The notes: generated by a model from the sequence alone, not told the origin. A DNA stretch of 64,000 bases from Andrena cerasifolii (GCF_050908995.1 NC_135119.1:2046001-2110000); one strand, 5' to 3'. Counted from the first letter of the stretch, positions 9,643 through 22,243 are shown. Translations and numbers: made by a program.

Positions 9643-10977
9643 GGTTTGCTGACATAAAGGTGTATCTTGAATTAAAAAATCTTCTAAATATAGGTCCACA
9701 GCGTATTTTTAATTTACATGAATCTGATTTTTTTCTTAAATCCAAAGGGAAGTAAAGTATTAGTACGTAAGGGCACAAAGTCAGTGTATAATATTTGTGG
9801 AAATGATAAGGAGTGTTATACAGCTCTTATTGCTGGAAATGCTGCTGGACAAATAGCCCCAAGTATGATAATTTATAATAATCAAAGGATTCCACCTTTA
9901 GTAGCGCAACATTTTCCAGAAGAATTCGTTGTGGGGAAAAGTGAAACAGGCTGGATGACTAGTGAAACTTTTTATATGTACATAGTAAATACTTTCTACC
10001 AATAGTGTCTTGATAGAAAAATCGCATTTCCCATAGTGTTATACGTAGATGGGCACAGTTCTCATTTAACTTTGTCACTAAGTGACTTTTGTAGTGAGCA
10101 TCAAATGGAGTTAATTATTAGCTTTATTTCCCAACGCAACGCATATCATGCAACCTCTGGACGTTGCATTATTCAGTCCGTTTAAAAAAGCATATAAAGA
10201 TGCTGTTCAACCTTGGCGAATGGAAAATAATGGCCAACCCTTAAACAAAGTTTTCTTTCCATCAGTACTGAAAAATGCTCTAAATTCAGTAGAAACAAAG
10301 ATTTTGCCAAATGGGGTCAGAAAATGTGGACTTTATCCATTTTCTGAAAATGCAATAGATTACAATAAATTAATTCAAAGTAGCGAAGAAGTAGATCAAG
10401 AAGGTGATATAAGCAAAGAAATTACTTGTACCTCTACTTTTCAAGAAAATATAAATTTTATTGAATCAAATATTGATTCTGATGTTTTCCAAGAATTCAA
10501 AAAAATGTTTTGAATAATGGAAAATGGACTGGCTCAGTAAAATATGATGAATTATATTCTATTTGGTTGAAATGTCAAAATAAGGTTCCCGAAGCTGAAA
10601 ATAATTTTGAGCTGATTGACATAGATAAAATACCAGGGGATATAATAAGTAGTATAACTGAAATGGATGTCACTAATGATTTCATTGACTTGAATTGTAC
10701 AACTGATAAATGTAAGATTGCCTCTATCAGTAAACTTGATGGCAATTGTACAGTTATACAAAAACTTATTGTAAATGAAGATGGTTCAACTAGTGAAATC
10801 AAAACAAAAAACAAAAATGTCAATAGCATAGGTGCTAATGGAATAAATACTCAAGGTGCTAATGTATCTTCGAATAAAGAAGTTAATGAAAACAGAATGG
10901 CTAATGATATAGCTGATATAGTACCTTTGGATAAAGGATTTGATGAAAACAAAGTTATTACAGATACTCAAAAATAA
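9643..10977 (+). pseudogene. pogo/Tigger-like DDE transposase remnant
   Basis: The DDE_1 core is readable. FNLHESDFFL stands where the family has N-x-D-E, so the first catalytic aspartate appears changed to histidine. KGTKSVYNI and LIAGNAAGQIAPSMIIY follow. YVDGHSSH carries the second aspartate and HIMQPLDVALF the third. Lesions include a TAG at 10003-10005 after FYQ and a frameshift near 10110-10130. The C-terminal part (10148-10513, then 10510-10977) has the family's GLYPF-x-xNAIDYNKL motif and then an acidic tail. The N-terminal DNA-binding domain is missing. Such enzymes move elements at TA sites. Confidence 0.8.
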
Positions 10978-11265
10978 TGATATTATGATACAGTTTATTG
11001 GTACGAAGGAAGATGTCAGTCAAAATGGTAGTATTGAAATTGAAAATAAAGGTTTAAAGGTAAAGAAGTTTCTTAGAGTTTAATTATTTAATATTCATAA
11101 TGTGAAAAATCAAAGTTAAAATAGAAAAAATTTTGTACTTTTAAAGGCAATTTTGATAGTTAAACATTAAAGAAATTATCGCATATTAATTTAATATGTT
11201 CTGTACGTACAAGTTATAATTAATATTAATATATACATTGCATGTTATTTATAAATACTGTATAT

Positions 11266-11680
11266 TTAGAATACTGATGTTTGTAATGATACAGTAGTTC
11301 CTGAGATGCCTTTAAATTTGACTGTAGATAATAGGGTTAGAAATAAGAATAGTATTAGTATAAATTTAAATTCTAACATAGAAAATAAAGAAACTGGAAC
11401 TGAGGAACCCACAATGATTGCTGTACTATTTAGAAATAAGAATAGTATTAGTATAAATTTAAATTCTAACATAGGAAATAAAGAACCTGGAACTGAAGAA
11501 CCCACAATGACTAAGTAGTACAGCAATCATTGTGGGTTCTTCAGTTGCAGTTTCTTTATTTTCTATGTTAGAATTTAAATTTATACTAATACTATTCTTA
11601 TTTCTAAACCTATTATCTACAGTCAAATTTAAAGGCATCTCAGGAACTACTATATCATTACAAATATCAGTATCTTAAAT
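11266..11680. repeat. Inverted repeat of coding sequence with tandem loop
   Basis: About 160 bp at 11266-11425 return in reverse complement at about 11521-11680 with few differences. The spacer repeats part of the left arm directly (AGAAATAAGAATAGTATTAG at two places). The left arm is open and repetitive in protein terms (RNKNSISINLNSNI twice). A partial third inverted piece lies near 11715-11748. A transcript through it would fold into a long hairpin. Confidence 0.75.
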
Positions 11681-11889
11681 ATACAGTATTTATGAATAAC
11701 ATGCACTACTTAGTACAATAATCATTGTGGGTTCTTCAGTTCCAGTTCTACCACTTTTAAGGGTATTATATTAATATTTATTTTCCTGTTCTTCTATTAA
11801 ATGTAGATGACTGATAGAATCTTATTGTTCAAGTTCTGTTTCCCAGTCACCATTTAAAGAGTACCTATTTCCGCCACAGAATAAATTAA

Positions 11890-12393
11890 ATGACCAAAAT
11901 AAAGAAAAGCAAATATCAGCTTCCACATGTGGCAACTGCTTCAGAATGGAGATCATGGCATGTAATGAAAAATGAACAGAAGCAAAAAGATGAGGGGAGG
12001 AAAGCTGGAATGAAATTGCAACGACAGAATAATATTAAAATAAAAGAAAAAGTACAAGAAAATTTAAGTAGAATAAAAACAGAAAATGTCAGAATACAGA
12101 CACTACTTAAAGAATTACATTCAACTCTTCGAAGAAATAAGACAGAACAAAAATTATTACAATTAGAGTTGAAAAGCGAACTAGTAGAGGAAAAAAAGTT
12201 AAGTTTGAATCGACGAATAAAGAATCTTGGAGAGAAGATTGCAGAAAACTTAATAAGAAAGGAAGAGTTATTAAAAATTTTAAAAAATGTTCCTGAAGAA
12301 AGGAATATTAAAAAACAACAAAATACAATTAAAAAGCCTTTAACCAAAAAGAAAAATGATCTCATTAATAAAGAAAACGTTAATTCGAATTAA
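11890..12393 (+). pseudogene. Coiled-coil tail, probably from a pogo-like transposase
   Basis: An intact 167-codon frame. The start (KYQLPHVATASEWRSW, then a lysine-rich stretch) resembles the segment after the catalytic core in insect pogo transposases. Residues about 50-140 form a charged predicted coiled coil (ELHSTLRRNKTEQKLLQLEL). The tail is lysine- and asparagine-rich. It may be the last coding part of the element begun at 9643, separated by the inverted repeat. No host family is recognised, so a small host gene cannot be excluded. Confidence 0.4.
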
Positions 12394-14396
12394 TTTCTTT
12401 CATTCCTTTTGCTTAAATAATACATAGATATATTGTACTAATTAATCACAAATTATAAAATATTTTAAACGCAGTATTTTTTCTTCTATAGTATTATACT
12501 TAATGAATATTTATATTGTTATCAGAACTCGATAAATATGTTTAATAAAATATATAATTTTAAATTGTCTATCTTTTTACTTATTTTAATGATAACAAAA
12601 TATTTCTTAACCAACATTAATACATTTTTTCACTGATCGAGAAGTGGGTCTCGAATATATCCAGAACTACTCCCTACTCTAAAATACCGATCGACATTTG
12701 GGTTCCAAAGATTCATTTCTTCAAACTACTATATTAACAAAAATGTTCGATTTAAATATTATTTTTCAATTTTATATACTTCATTAATACGTAAACTTAT
12801 TATCGTGACCAAATTTTGGTCTCTTTTTCCACTAGAATAATTCTTTTAACCTAATACAATCTCAACTACTCATTAAGCGATCGAGAATAAGCTCAACTAC
12901 CTTACCCGCTTCGATCTTCTCACGAAAAAAAAAACATACGCAAGTCAATCATTTTGTTCAATGATCCACTTTTTCCCCAACAAACGTTTATACGCGTGGG
13001 CAGCGTGCCTACATTTTGCGTGTAAGCAGACATATGCCCGTAATTGCTGACAAAGAAGTGAGCGCTTCATAGGAGTCATTGACGGTTCACCTCGATGTAC
13101 ACACAGACGTTTTTGCGACATCACAATATCATTATCGAGTATCGCCTGACGCTTCGTAACATATGTATGCAATATCTAGCTCTGTGCTTCGAATCGTGAT
13201 TTGTTAATGTTATGTTGTGATTTAATAAGTTATATTCGATTAAACGAGGTCACTATACCCATCTTACCGAATACGCACAGCAGATTTATATTCGCATTGA
13301 ATTAATACAATTGTTATTGAACACTAGGATTTTGGATCGATAGCTTCATGTTATGGTTCGCGGCTTCAAGTGTGTGTCTACATAACATACATACATAAAG
13401 TAACGAGTAAAAATTGATTGATTATTTTATATTGTAGCTGGTGTGGAGGATTTTCGTAAAATAAGGGTTATAACATTTTTTCGTACCATAGAGTCTTTGG
13501 CAGTATAACCTATGATTCAGCAGACTCATAATTGCAGCAAATGTTAAATTTCAGTTACATATTACAGAAAATAAATATGGCAGCTTTCACATCCAAATTA
13601 ATGGACCCATGAAATTGATCTGCAAGCCAGGTGGCTTTAAGTTTGGGAGATTTTTCAGAGACTCTAATAATCCGGACGTTCCTTAAAGTGGTTTAGAAGT
13701 AGAGATAGAGAACGCCAGACAGATGAACGGAACTTTTACCACGTATACTTAATCATTGGTTTCTATATAGTGTTTCTGAGTTATCTGAGAATGGTGAAAT
13801 AATTCATAGGCAATCCAATATAAGGGAAGATCGTTCTTGTAAAAGTTATTTGGTATAAAAGGGTATACTATCTTCTACAAATAGCCTTTCTGTGGATGAA
13901 TATGCAGTAGAATTTCAAAGCCAACTTAATTTTTTGTAATGAAATGTTATGCATTTTATCACTGAAATCATCTGAAGTGAATTTTTATTCGTAATGTGAT
14001 AGCGTCTATTGGGACGAGTTCAACGATATGTCACGTAAGATAATTAAATTTATGGAAGGTCGTAAATTAGTTAGGTCTCAATTAGCGAGGTTAATGCGAA
14101 CCGCGTGTCTGCGACAAACGAGACCCCACTCTACCATGCCACGCACACGTGCCACCCACTTTTTCAGCAAATGTTCTTGCTATGGAGAAGATTTAAACTA
14201 TTATGTTAATAAACACGCCGAATGTGTAACTATGGAACTGGGGCTTCACTTATAAAATAAAATGCTCGATTTAGTAAATTACAAATTATAAGGTACATCA
14301 CTCTGATCATGCATAAAAACACTATTGGACAAAACTTCAAGTCGTGCTCAACAAATTATAGTCTACCCATTATTTCTCTCATGATTCATCGTTCAT
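12394..14396. other. AT-rich interval without recognised features
   Basis: Two kilobases with only short random frames. I see no terminal repeats, RNA gene or conserved domain. The sequence is less repetitive than its surroundings and may be single-copy intergenic or intronic host DNA. Confidence 0.4.
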
Positions 14397-14550
14397 TTAG
14401 CCCCGTTACGCACTGTCGACAAGTTGCCGGCGCCCAGGTCGCCGACGACCACGAGGTACACGGAAATATATGAGTTCTAAGCCCCGTTACGCACTTGCGA
14501 CAAGTTGCCGGCGACCAGGTCGCCGACGACCACGAGGTGCACGGGGATTA

Positions 14551-16029
14551 GGGCGGAGCGGAGAATTTAAATTTGAATTTTCAGTTGGTCTGGGTGCGGG
14601 ATAGTTGTCTTTCGATTAACCAAACACAACTGTAAAAAATTTTGGAAAAATATTCATATCTGCAGGTCCCTTTTTCTCCTAAAAATGATTATATAATCAG
14701 ACTATATAGGCGAAAATTTAAATTTGAGTTTTCAGTTGGCCTGGGTGCAGGATAGTTGTCTTTTGATTAAATAAACACAACTGTAAAAATTTTCTGGAAA
14801 AATATTCATATCTGCAGGTCCCTTTTTCTCCTAAAAATGACGATATAATCATATAATCATTTTTAGAAGAATATTTTTCCATTTTTTCTTTACAATTGTG
14901 TTTGGTTAATCAAAAGACAACTATCCCGCACCCAGGCCAACTGAAAATTCAAATTTAAATTTTCGCCCATAGGGGAGACCAGGGCAAAGTGGGACGAAAA
15001 ATGTTTGAAGTCGAATAAAATTTTTCCCTTTCAATAAAAATGTGTGAAAATAGATTTATAATTTAATTTGAACATTACTATTGATAAATGACGAATATCA
15101 ATACTTACAATAAACTTAAAAGTATATTAAAATTCAACTTGAAAAGAAAATGCAAAATCGACCACTTTACCCCATATATGGGGTAAAGTGAGCTACTCTC
15201 TGGGGTAAAGTGAGTTTTAATGAAGGATATAATTATAAAATCAACTTTATTAGAACTTTTAAACTATTTAAACTATTTTTTTTAAATATATTTCATTAAT
15301 ACACGCTTAATGTTAATAATTTGTACTTTGTAACTTTATACTTTGTGTTACTAACCTAAACTCATTTTCTTCTGAAAATGTGTTTTTAAAGGAACTTTGT
15401 TTACATGAACAGTCTGACATATTATAAATAAAACAAATACATACATAATTTTTAATAAAATACGTACTTATAATATCTAAATAATTTTTTCAACAAAAAC
15501 ATATATTTTTCTATCTAAATTTTTTGCGAGGACGCTGGAACCACCACGCCGCGTCGTTTCCCAGGTAGCTGACAGGTTAGGTTATTGCGCACATCACTCG
15601 CGCATCTTTTCTTTGCAGCTCAGTTTACCCCGGTCACTTTGCCCCGAATGTGTACTCAGTGGAAAATTAATTATTTAATAATGTTAGGATTAATGTTTTC
15701 TCAAACACGTGTACATGTATGTTTATCAGCTTGTTATAAACACGCAGAAAAAAAATGGAGTTAAAATAACACATTTAAGACTCATTTATCCAAAAAGCTA
15801 AATTGAAAAAAAAAACAATTGCAAGTCTCTAAAACTTCATTTTTAATTTTTTAAATGAATTTCCATTTTTCGATACCTGAATGTGCATAATTATCATTGT
15901 CGTATTACATTCATTTATTACGTCACCAAAATTTGTAAATATATTCTATTGTTAAAGAATAAATTAAGGAAGCTCATTTTACCCCGGGGTTCACTTTGCC
16001 CCGGTCTCCCCTATAGTATCGCTCCGCCC
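14551..16029. mobile_element. GGGCGGAGCG element, nested copy
   Basis: TA-flanked (14549-14550, 16030-16031) with inverted ends GGGCGGAGCG and CGCTCCGCCC. The interior has two units of the ~150-bp repeat seen in the copy at 50258 (TTTTCAGTTGGCCTGGGTGC) and an inverted unit near 14870-14968. A message element is inserted before its right end. Confidence 0.8.
14972..16011 (-). mobile_element. Message element (a): GGGGCAAAGTGAG
   Basis: TA-flanked, 1040 bp, ends GGGGAGACCAGGGCAAAGTG and CACTTTGCCCCGGTCTCCCC. The word GGGGTAAAGTGAG recurs near 15178-15213 and again near 15628-15650. This spacing (about 200 bp from the left end, 380 from the right) mirrors the plus-oriented elements, hence the minus call. 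No coding remnant was recognised. Confidence 0.75.
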
Positions 16030-16144
16030 TAACGGGGATATTGTATGAGTTCGTACGCACTTGGTCGCGACGAACAACAAAGGCTTCTGGTCTCTTGTCG
16101 ACCAAGTTGCCGGCAACTTGTTGCAAGTGCGGAACGGGGCTTAA

Positions 16145-16253
16145 GGTGCGTCTCCACCAGCGTTGGCGAACTGTTCACGAACAAACGATTCCATAGGAAA
16201 TTCAAATCCCATACTGTTCGTGAACAGTTCGCGAACGCTGGTGTAGACGCACC
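16145..16253. mobile_element. 109-bp TTAA MITE (GGTGCGTCTCCACCAGCGTT)
   Basis: Inverted ends GGTGCGTCTCCACCAGCGTT and CGCTGGTGTAGACGCACC, left flank TTAA (16141-16144), right flank TTTA (16254-16257). The inner sequence GAACTGTTC pairs with GAACAGTTC, so most of the element can fold. Same family as 6209-6525. Confidence 0.8.
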
Positions 16254-16400
16254 TTTACGCACTAGGTCGCGGCGAACAACAAAGGTTTCTGTACAAGTCG
16301 CCGGAGACTGGTCGACAATGCGTAACGGGCCTTCCTGTCAATGTAAAATCATGGCAGGTTAAAAGAAGAAGACATCCACAAACTTCAATGACGCTGACAA

Positions 16401-16826
16401 GGGAAGATCCCGAACCCGAAAATTCAAAAAATTCTGAAACTTTGTGAATATATAGGGAATTTCCTCCTGATTACAATGCACATTTTGTTTGCTGCCCAAA
16501 TTCACTCTAAGGGGGTGAAATTAACCCCTGAAAATTCGGATATTTCCCGATGTTGTGTTATAGCTCGCGAACTGTAAGAGATAGAAAACGAATTTCAAAA
16601 CAAAAGTTATTTCTTTTAATTAGATCTATCATCTGGTGAAAAAATTATTTTACAGTTCACGAGTTATAACACAAAATCGGAAAATAGCCGGAATTTAAGG
16701 GGTCAATTACACCCCCTTAGAGTGAATTTGGGCAGCAAACAAAATTTGCGTTGTAATCAGGAGGAAATTCCCTACATATTCACAAAGTTTCAGAATTTTT
16801 CGAATTCCCGGGTTCGGGTTGTTCCC
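16401..16826. repeat. Foldback element, ~190-bp arms
   Basis: The arms match over most of their length, from GATCCCGAACCCGAAAATTC on the left to the inverted AATTCCCGGGTTCGGG on the right, with CACTCTAAGGGGGTGAAATT paired by CCCCCTTAGAGTG inside. A half copy of a related family is at about 22462-22600. Confidence 0.8.
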
Positions 16827-17131
16827 TTGAGAGTAGGAATGTCTTAGGCTCGGTATGCACTTGCGACTAGTCCGCCGGCAACTTGGTCACCGAGACCAGA
16901 AATTGGGCAACCAAACGAAGCGACCAGACTGGGTGACTCGTTATCTATCACTTTCGTAGAGACCGCCAAACAGAATGGACGCCGAGGAGATTGTTTTAAT
17001 TGTGAAGTACATTGAAAACAAACAAATAAAGAAGAGGCACCATTCAGTGCATTCTTTATTGTAAGAACGCCGTAAGAAGGGAATGTTCACTGGTGCAAAT
17101 AAATACACCATTTCTTCTTATTGCTTTTTAA

Positions 17132-17411
17132 CCCTTAACTGGTATACTGTTTTTGGCAAACGTGACTGGTATACTGGGGTCGTGGCAGACCCCAATTAAA
17201 AAAGGACACAGAAATTTGTAAAGTCGACACTAGAGCAACCACTATGAATATTTTCATCTTAGGTAATGTATAAAATAATAGAAGCGTAGAAAGTTAAACT
17301 ATTATTATAAAATTAATTAGAAATTCAGTTTACCAACTTAGACAACCGAAAATTGTACATCGAACTTTGCGTGCTTGGGGTCACGAGCGACCCCAGGATA
17401 CCAGTTAAGGG
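17132..17411. mobile_element. piggyBac-type MITE, 280 bp, copy 1
   Basis: Flanked by TTAA (17128-17131, 17412-17415). Ends are CCCTTAACTGGTATACTG and CAGGATACCAGTTAAGGG. Subterminal hairpins GGGGTCGTGGCAGACCCC and GGGGTCACGAGCGACCCC lie inside the ends. The second copy at 26213 has exactly the same length in the opposite orientation. Confidence 0.9.
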
Positions 17412-18089
17412 TTAATGTCACGATTGGAGTATTCATTACATGACAAGTCCCAAATTGCTTTCGAGACTCAATTTGCAAAATAAATTTCTGCGTATCGAAA
17501 CTCATTTCGTTGCCTGCAGGTGTCTGGTCGCCAGCAAATTCGCTCGTCGCGTGAACGCGTGCATTGGAACCAAGGCACCTCGTTGGTCGCCGCGACCAAG
17601 TGCGTACGAACTCATATGTCCCCGTGGTTGTCGACGACCTGGTCGAACACATTCACGAACGTTGTGTTTCTTTCTCTTTTTTAAATCAGCTCCGTCTTTG
17701 CCGAAGGAGTGCATCCGTAGCACCAATAGTGAACCAACTAGGTATCGCGTGTAAAGGAGCGCTTATTGAATGCACGTTAGCTCCTATTGAATTGAATCAC
17801 CGGAACTTTCCAAAGCAGAAGTCCCACATCAGTGGTCACGTTATGCGAGCCGAGGCAATTTCGTGTCGCAAAAACGCATCTGGTTTGCATAAACGTGACA
17901 TCGTGCCGGGACATCTACTGTTTTAATTCCACGCTGGCTGACGCACCCACCGCCTGGCCCGACGGAATCGACAAGAGAAAAATAAACGCGTTCACGTAGC
18001 ACGAACGAAGCAGGCAGGAGTGGCGGTGGCCCGTCGGCGTCGTCGAGGTCCACTTTCGGTATGCAAGAAGAGAACGCGTCACGACACGC

Positions 18090-18341
18090 GGCTATATTAA
18101 ACCTCGGCTGACAGGCGTGTGCGTGCGTAAGCTGCTCGTAAGCTTGCAAGCACGGACAAGCTTTCTCGGTTAACCCGGATCAACTCTCTCTCTCTCCCCA
18201 CTCCCCCTGTCTTTCTCCCTCTTTCACGCACACAACACTCGCGTTCTCTTTCTCTTCCCATCACAGTACACTCATCTCGATATACATACACGGTTTGAAC
18301 TCCGTTCAGATTTCTCCATCCCACAAAAATTCCATCACCAG
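18090..18341 (+). promoter_or_regulatory. Possible host promoter and 5' exon
   Basis: A TATA-like TATATTAAA at 18093 is followed by about 220 bp of pyrimidine-rich, non-repetitive, GC-richer sequence and a strong splice donor context, CACCAG then GTGAGTACC, at about 18341. The stretch lacks TE signatures. It would be an untranslated first exon. No downstream exon could be linked to it, so this is an inference from signals only. Confidence 0.3.
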
Positions 18342-20937
18342 GTGAGTACCTACACGTCAAAGCAGTAAATCAATTCTTGAAGTCATCGCAGGGGGTTGAA
18401 ACCGTCCAACGAAAGCGCGCCGCGAATTTTTACGAGGAATCGTTTTCCTCGAGGAGCTAGGTATACCGCCCAGTCGCGTTTCACGGGATACGCAAATGCA
18501 GTTACAAGCCGGAAGAGACGAAGGTTGTCTTCGTGCGGTAGACTTCGGAAGGCCACGAGGACGTGTCGAGGAAGTAATGAGCTGGTGGCAGCTTCTGGGA
18601 TCCGTGGGAGATTCAATGAATTTACCGGATTCAACCTCTTTGGTCGGCTTTCAATAGGCGGGGCTGGCTCAAAAGAAAAGCAGCGTCGACGCGACGCTGG
18701 GGAAGAATATGAGTCGTTAACGGGGTACAGCACTATTGGACACGGAAAATTGATAGTTTCTTTTGTGTCGGATTGCTTAGGTACCAAGTAATCATTATAC
18801 CCGTAGTTTTCACAGTTTATTGTGGACTTGTTCCCGAGTAATTGCCAAAAAAAATTGTCGGTATGTTCAGATTTGTTGACATTATTAAGCGCTTAAAGAT
18901 GGGCCTACGTAGTGCAGAGCTGCAGTCGGTGTACCTAGTATCAGGTGAACCAATCATCTGAAAGCAAAATGCTTTGGGGTGAGTAATTTCTACACCAAAC
19001 TCTACAGCATGGAACTTGACTGGCGAATTTAAACAAAAATTGTGACAGTTACCCACGAATCAATTTTTTCCCACATTTTTACAGAAGAAACTCGTCTTTA
19101 ACTGTTTATAAACTTTTTTACAAACATCCGATGTTGATGCGGAAATTCCATGCTATAGAGAAAGGAATTCTGCACCTCCAGTTAAAATTTCGAGTGAAAA
19201 TATTCATTCGTTCAAAAGTTATGATGTACACGGTGATGTACTGTGTTTAAAAATGTAGTTTCGACATAAACGGCTTCAAAGTTAAGTCCCCAACGCCACT
19301 ACCGCTCTGCGAGGCCGTTACTCGGCGGTGCACTCAAGTGTCAGTTACGTTCAGCTCTATAATTTCCTTAATTATTCGAATTTCCTCGTGAAACTTTGTT
19401 GTTAATGTTCACAAAGGAGGACCATTTCAAAATTAATAGTATTTAAAAAAAATATATTTTTCGAGATTTCAATAGTCCTTAAGACGCGAGAATTGTCAGA
19501 CCAAGTCTCGAGCTCGATTGGATCCCATATCCATGTATTTATTATCCTCCGTTCACCATTTTTCAACGTATGCGCCTCATAGGTATTAGCTGCGGCGCAT
19601 AGACCGATCTACATGTGCAGGATTTTTAAGACAATGATTTCCACGGATGATTCAGAACTTGGAATTAGAAACTGGTCAGAGTGTTTGCAATTTATTGGGA
19701 AAACACACTTACAAAAATAACTAACATGGCTAAAAAAAGATAAGATTCAAAATGTACCATAGCTGAAATTGAAATTTGTAATAACAGAATTCTGTGTTAC
19801 GCAACACTTCATTTCAAAGCATTTCAAATCTCTTCAAATTTCACCAATGGATTTCAATAGGTCCGGGTACATTTCAAATATTTTTCAAATCCAAAAAATA
19901 CTGTTTCTTCTCAGCATTTTATAAAATTTTCCATTGATAAATTCGGTCGTTTAGAGCAACATCAGCTGTCAACGGCTGGGCTTCTTGGGCGTCCTTCCTC
20001 CTCCGCATACCGTATTTAGCTTATGTAGAACACGCACCACACAACATCGTATCACTACCATTCACATACACGCATAACAACCAGTGCAGAGTGGAAACAG
20101 ACCCCGAAATCCTTAAGTTGAACAGCACTGGTTTCAAAATTGCATAATTTAGAGTAGAATTTGTAACGATAGTAAACACAAATGCACGAACAGTATAATA
20201 AATGAAATTTTATTACAGAATGAAATTCTCCCTGGATGGTCAGATATGACCAGCACTTACAATTAGTATTGCGAAAACAGAAATTGAATTGTAAGTCAAA
20301 ATTAAGAATGGAAAAACTAACGACACTGTAAAGTGTTCACTGCATTAATTAGTTGCATATTCCGACTGGTTACACTACCTGCCAAAGGCATGGGTTCATT
20401 TATTAATTGTTATTAAAAACAATGTCCCGTTTGGAAAAAAAGTCAGTCCACAATTTCGATGTATTTTTGCACAAACATTCGTTTTATTCGCTTCAGTTGA
20501 ATTACATTACTGGATATCCAATGTGACTTATTCTCAGAAAAAAATGGCGCAGATAGAAAGATGTCATCCTACATTCTCGAATCATTTCTTCACCACTTTT
20601 CGACTTAGGTGTACCATCAGTTATAGAACATCCCATAAATTTAAGCATAGGTGAACAGAATGTACACTGCAATCGGCATTATTCTTGTTTGTGTACCAAC
20701 GTAGGTTACTTGTACCAACTTTATGCGCATTAAATCGATTAAACGGTTACGTTGCACCCAGTCGAAGGGGGCAATGAGGAACTCGACAGTGCTATTGAGA
20801 TGAAGAAGCGTACCGTGCATCGTATATAATGGTTGAAAATTTACGTTTGCAGTCACACGTGATTAGTTGTCGCGATAGCGAGCGTTCTAAACGAATAGCG
20901 ACGTGTATTTGCATTGGCCAAGGTAACTGCCGCTAGG
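18342..20937. other. No recognised gene
   Basis: Contains a 131-codon open frame (18396-18791) with no recognisable domain in a GC-richer stretch, then AT-rich sequence. No TE ends were recognised up to 20937. If 18341 is a true donor this would be intron. Confidence 0.35.
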
Positions 20938-20945
20938 CTATACGC

Positions 20946-21531
20946 CAGTGCCGTCTTCACCTGGCGGTGAAAGAGGCAACCGCCCAGCGCCCCCCGTGAA
21001 ATTGGAAAATTAAAAAAAAATATGGTTGTTAAAGCTAGAAAAAATTTGGAAATGGCGCTGCCAAGTGTGGCGGGAATAAATATAACGAATACACCAAAAA
21101 AAAATTTCGTGGTATGGACCCCACATTTAATCTTATTTATTCAATTGTTTTAATAGTTATTCATTTCGTAATAATATTTATTTGGTAACGTACGGGAAAA
21201 AATATTGAATGAATACACAAAAAATACTAAAACTAGTTTAAATGGGGCGCTTTTCGTGGATTGGAATTCGTGAATGTGTCGTAATGACTTATTTCAAGTA
21301 CCATAATCATATCGAGCCGAGGAGGCAGATGACGATGATGGAATTAACCTTTTTTTGTTTTTGAGCGACATAAATTTATCAATGATGTCGTCGAAACATA
21401 AACTAAGTACCTAGAATTTCGTGTTCAATTGGAAATAATGCGGTATTTTTAATTTTATTTAATTTAGCATAATTTAGACGGCCAAATACGGAGCTCGCCC
21501 CAGGGCCCCCGAAAACGATAAAGCGGCACTG
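20946..21531. mobile_element. hAT-type MITE (CAGTGCCG ends)
   Basis: Ends CAGTGCCG and CGGCACTG, flanked by near-identical 8-bp duplications CTATACGC (20938-20945) and CTTTACGC (21532-21539). The interior is AT-rich with GC-rich subterminal parts. No coding. Confidence 0.8.
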
Positions 21532-21794
21532 CTTTACGCCATTGCGTAACGACGCCGATTACGCGAACTACCGAGTATCTGTCTCTACTTTATGCGATTT
21601 CGACTGGAGATCTTTCACGAGTATCAATAATCTCGCGGGGTCTCTCTAAAATTTACCAGCATTCCTGTCAATACTATGCGCCATTTTATTGTTTTGTACA
21701 TTCTCCTACTCCCTTCAATTTGTCTTTGAACACTTCGACACAAACCAATGTTTAAACCCTTTCAATTCGAAAATTGAACCCCTTGGCTTACAAC

Positions 21795-21930
21795 ATCGAC
21801 TGACACTCGTGGTATCTCGTTGGGGCCAAAGATGGAGAGCACAGGTGAGACTCGTGGCACGTCGATTGGGCCAAAGATGGAAAGCACGGGTGAGACCCGT
21901 GGTACGTCGATCGGGCGAAAGGTAAGCACC
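21795..21930. repeat. Short minisatellite, ~57-bp unit
   Basis: Units contain CGTGGTATCTCGTTGGGGCC or CGTGGTACGTCGATCGGGC followed by AAAGATGGAAAGCACGGGTG. Two and a half degenerate copies. The frames over it are open because of the repeat. Confidence 0.6.
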
Positions 21931-22243
21931 AAGGGTCAGGCTCCTGGTTAGTAGATACTGCGACTCAACTTTTCTACGATCTCCCAAACATACGGTCCAT
22001 TTTGAACAATTGCTGCTACGTATATGATGTTAATATGCCAGTTTGCCATGAAACATGTATAATTTGTAAAACAACGTGACCAAATTGTTTTCTGAAAGAG
22101 TATGAATAAAGGAGACACCTACTATTTGTTAAAATTATGATTATGCTTGATTATTCGAAAGCGTTTCTTTGTTTGACTGAATATTTTTAGTTGTTCTTTA
22201 ATTGACGTTTTATCACAGTCTAATGGGTTAGGTCTGGGTTATT

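Larger units (their letters stand above)
14481..16140. mobile_element. Outer element with GCCCCGTTACGCACTTGC ends
   Basis: The left end GCCCCGTTACGCACTTGCGA (14481) and the right end GCAAGTGCGGAACGGGGC (to 16140) are inverted copies. A related fragment precedes it at 14400, and degraded relatives lie near 16855-16930 and 17515-17650. It hosts the two nested elements below and encodes nothing. Confidence 0.65.

Noticed and set aside
18396..18791. 131-codon plus-strand frame (and its antisense partner) as a host exon
   Set aside because: No domain, no conserved composition, and an equally long frame on the other strand, as expected by chance in GC-rich DNA.
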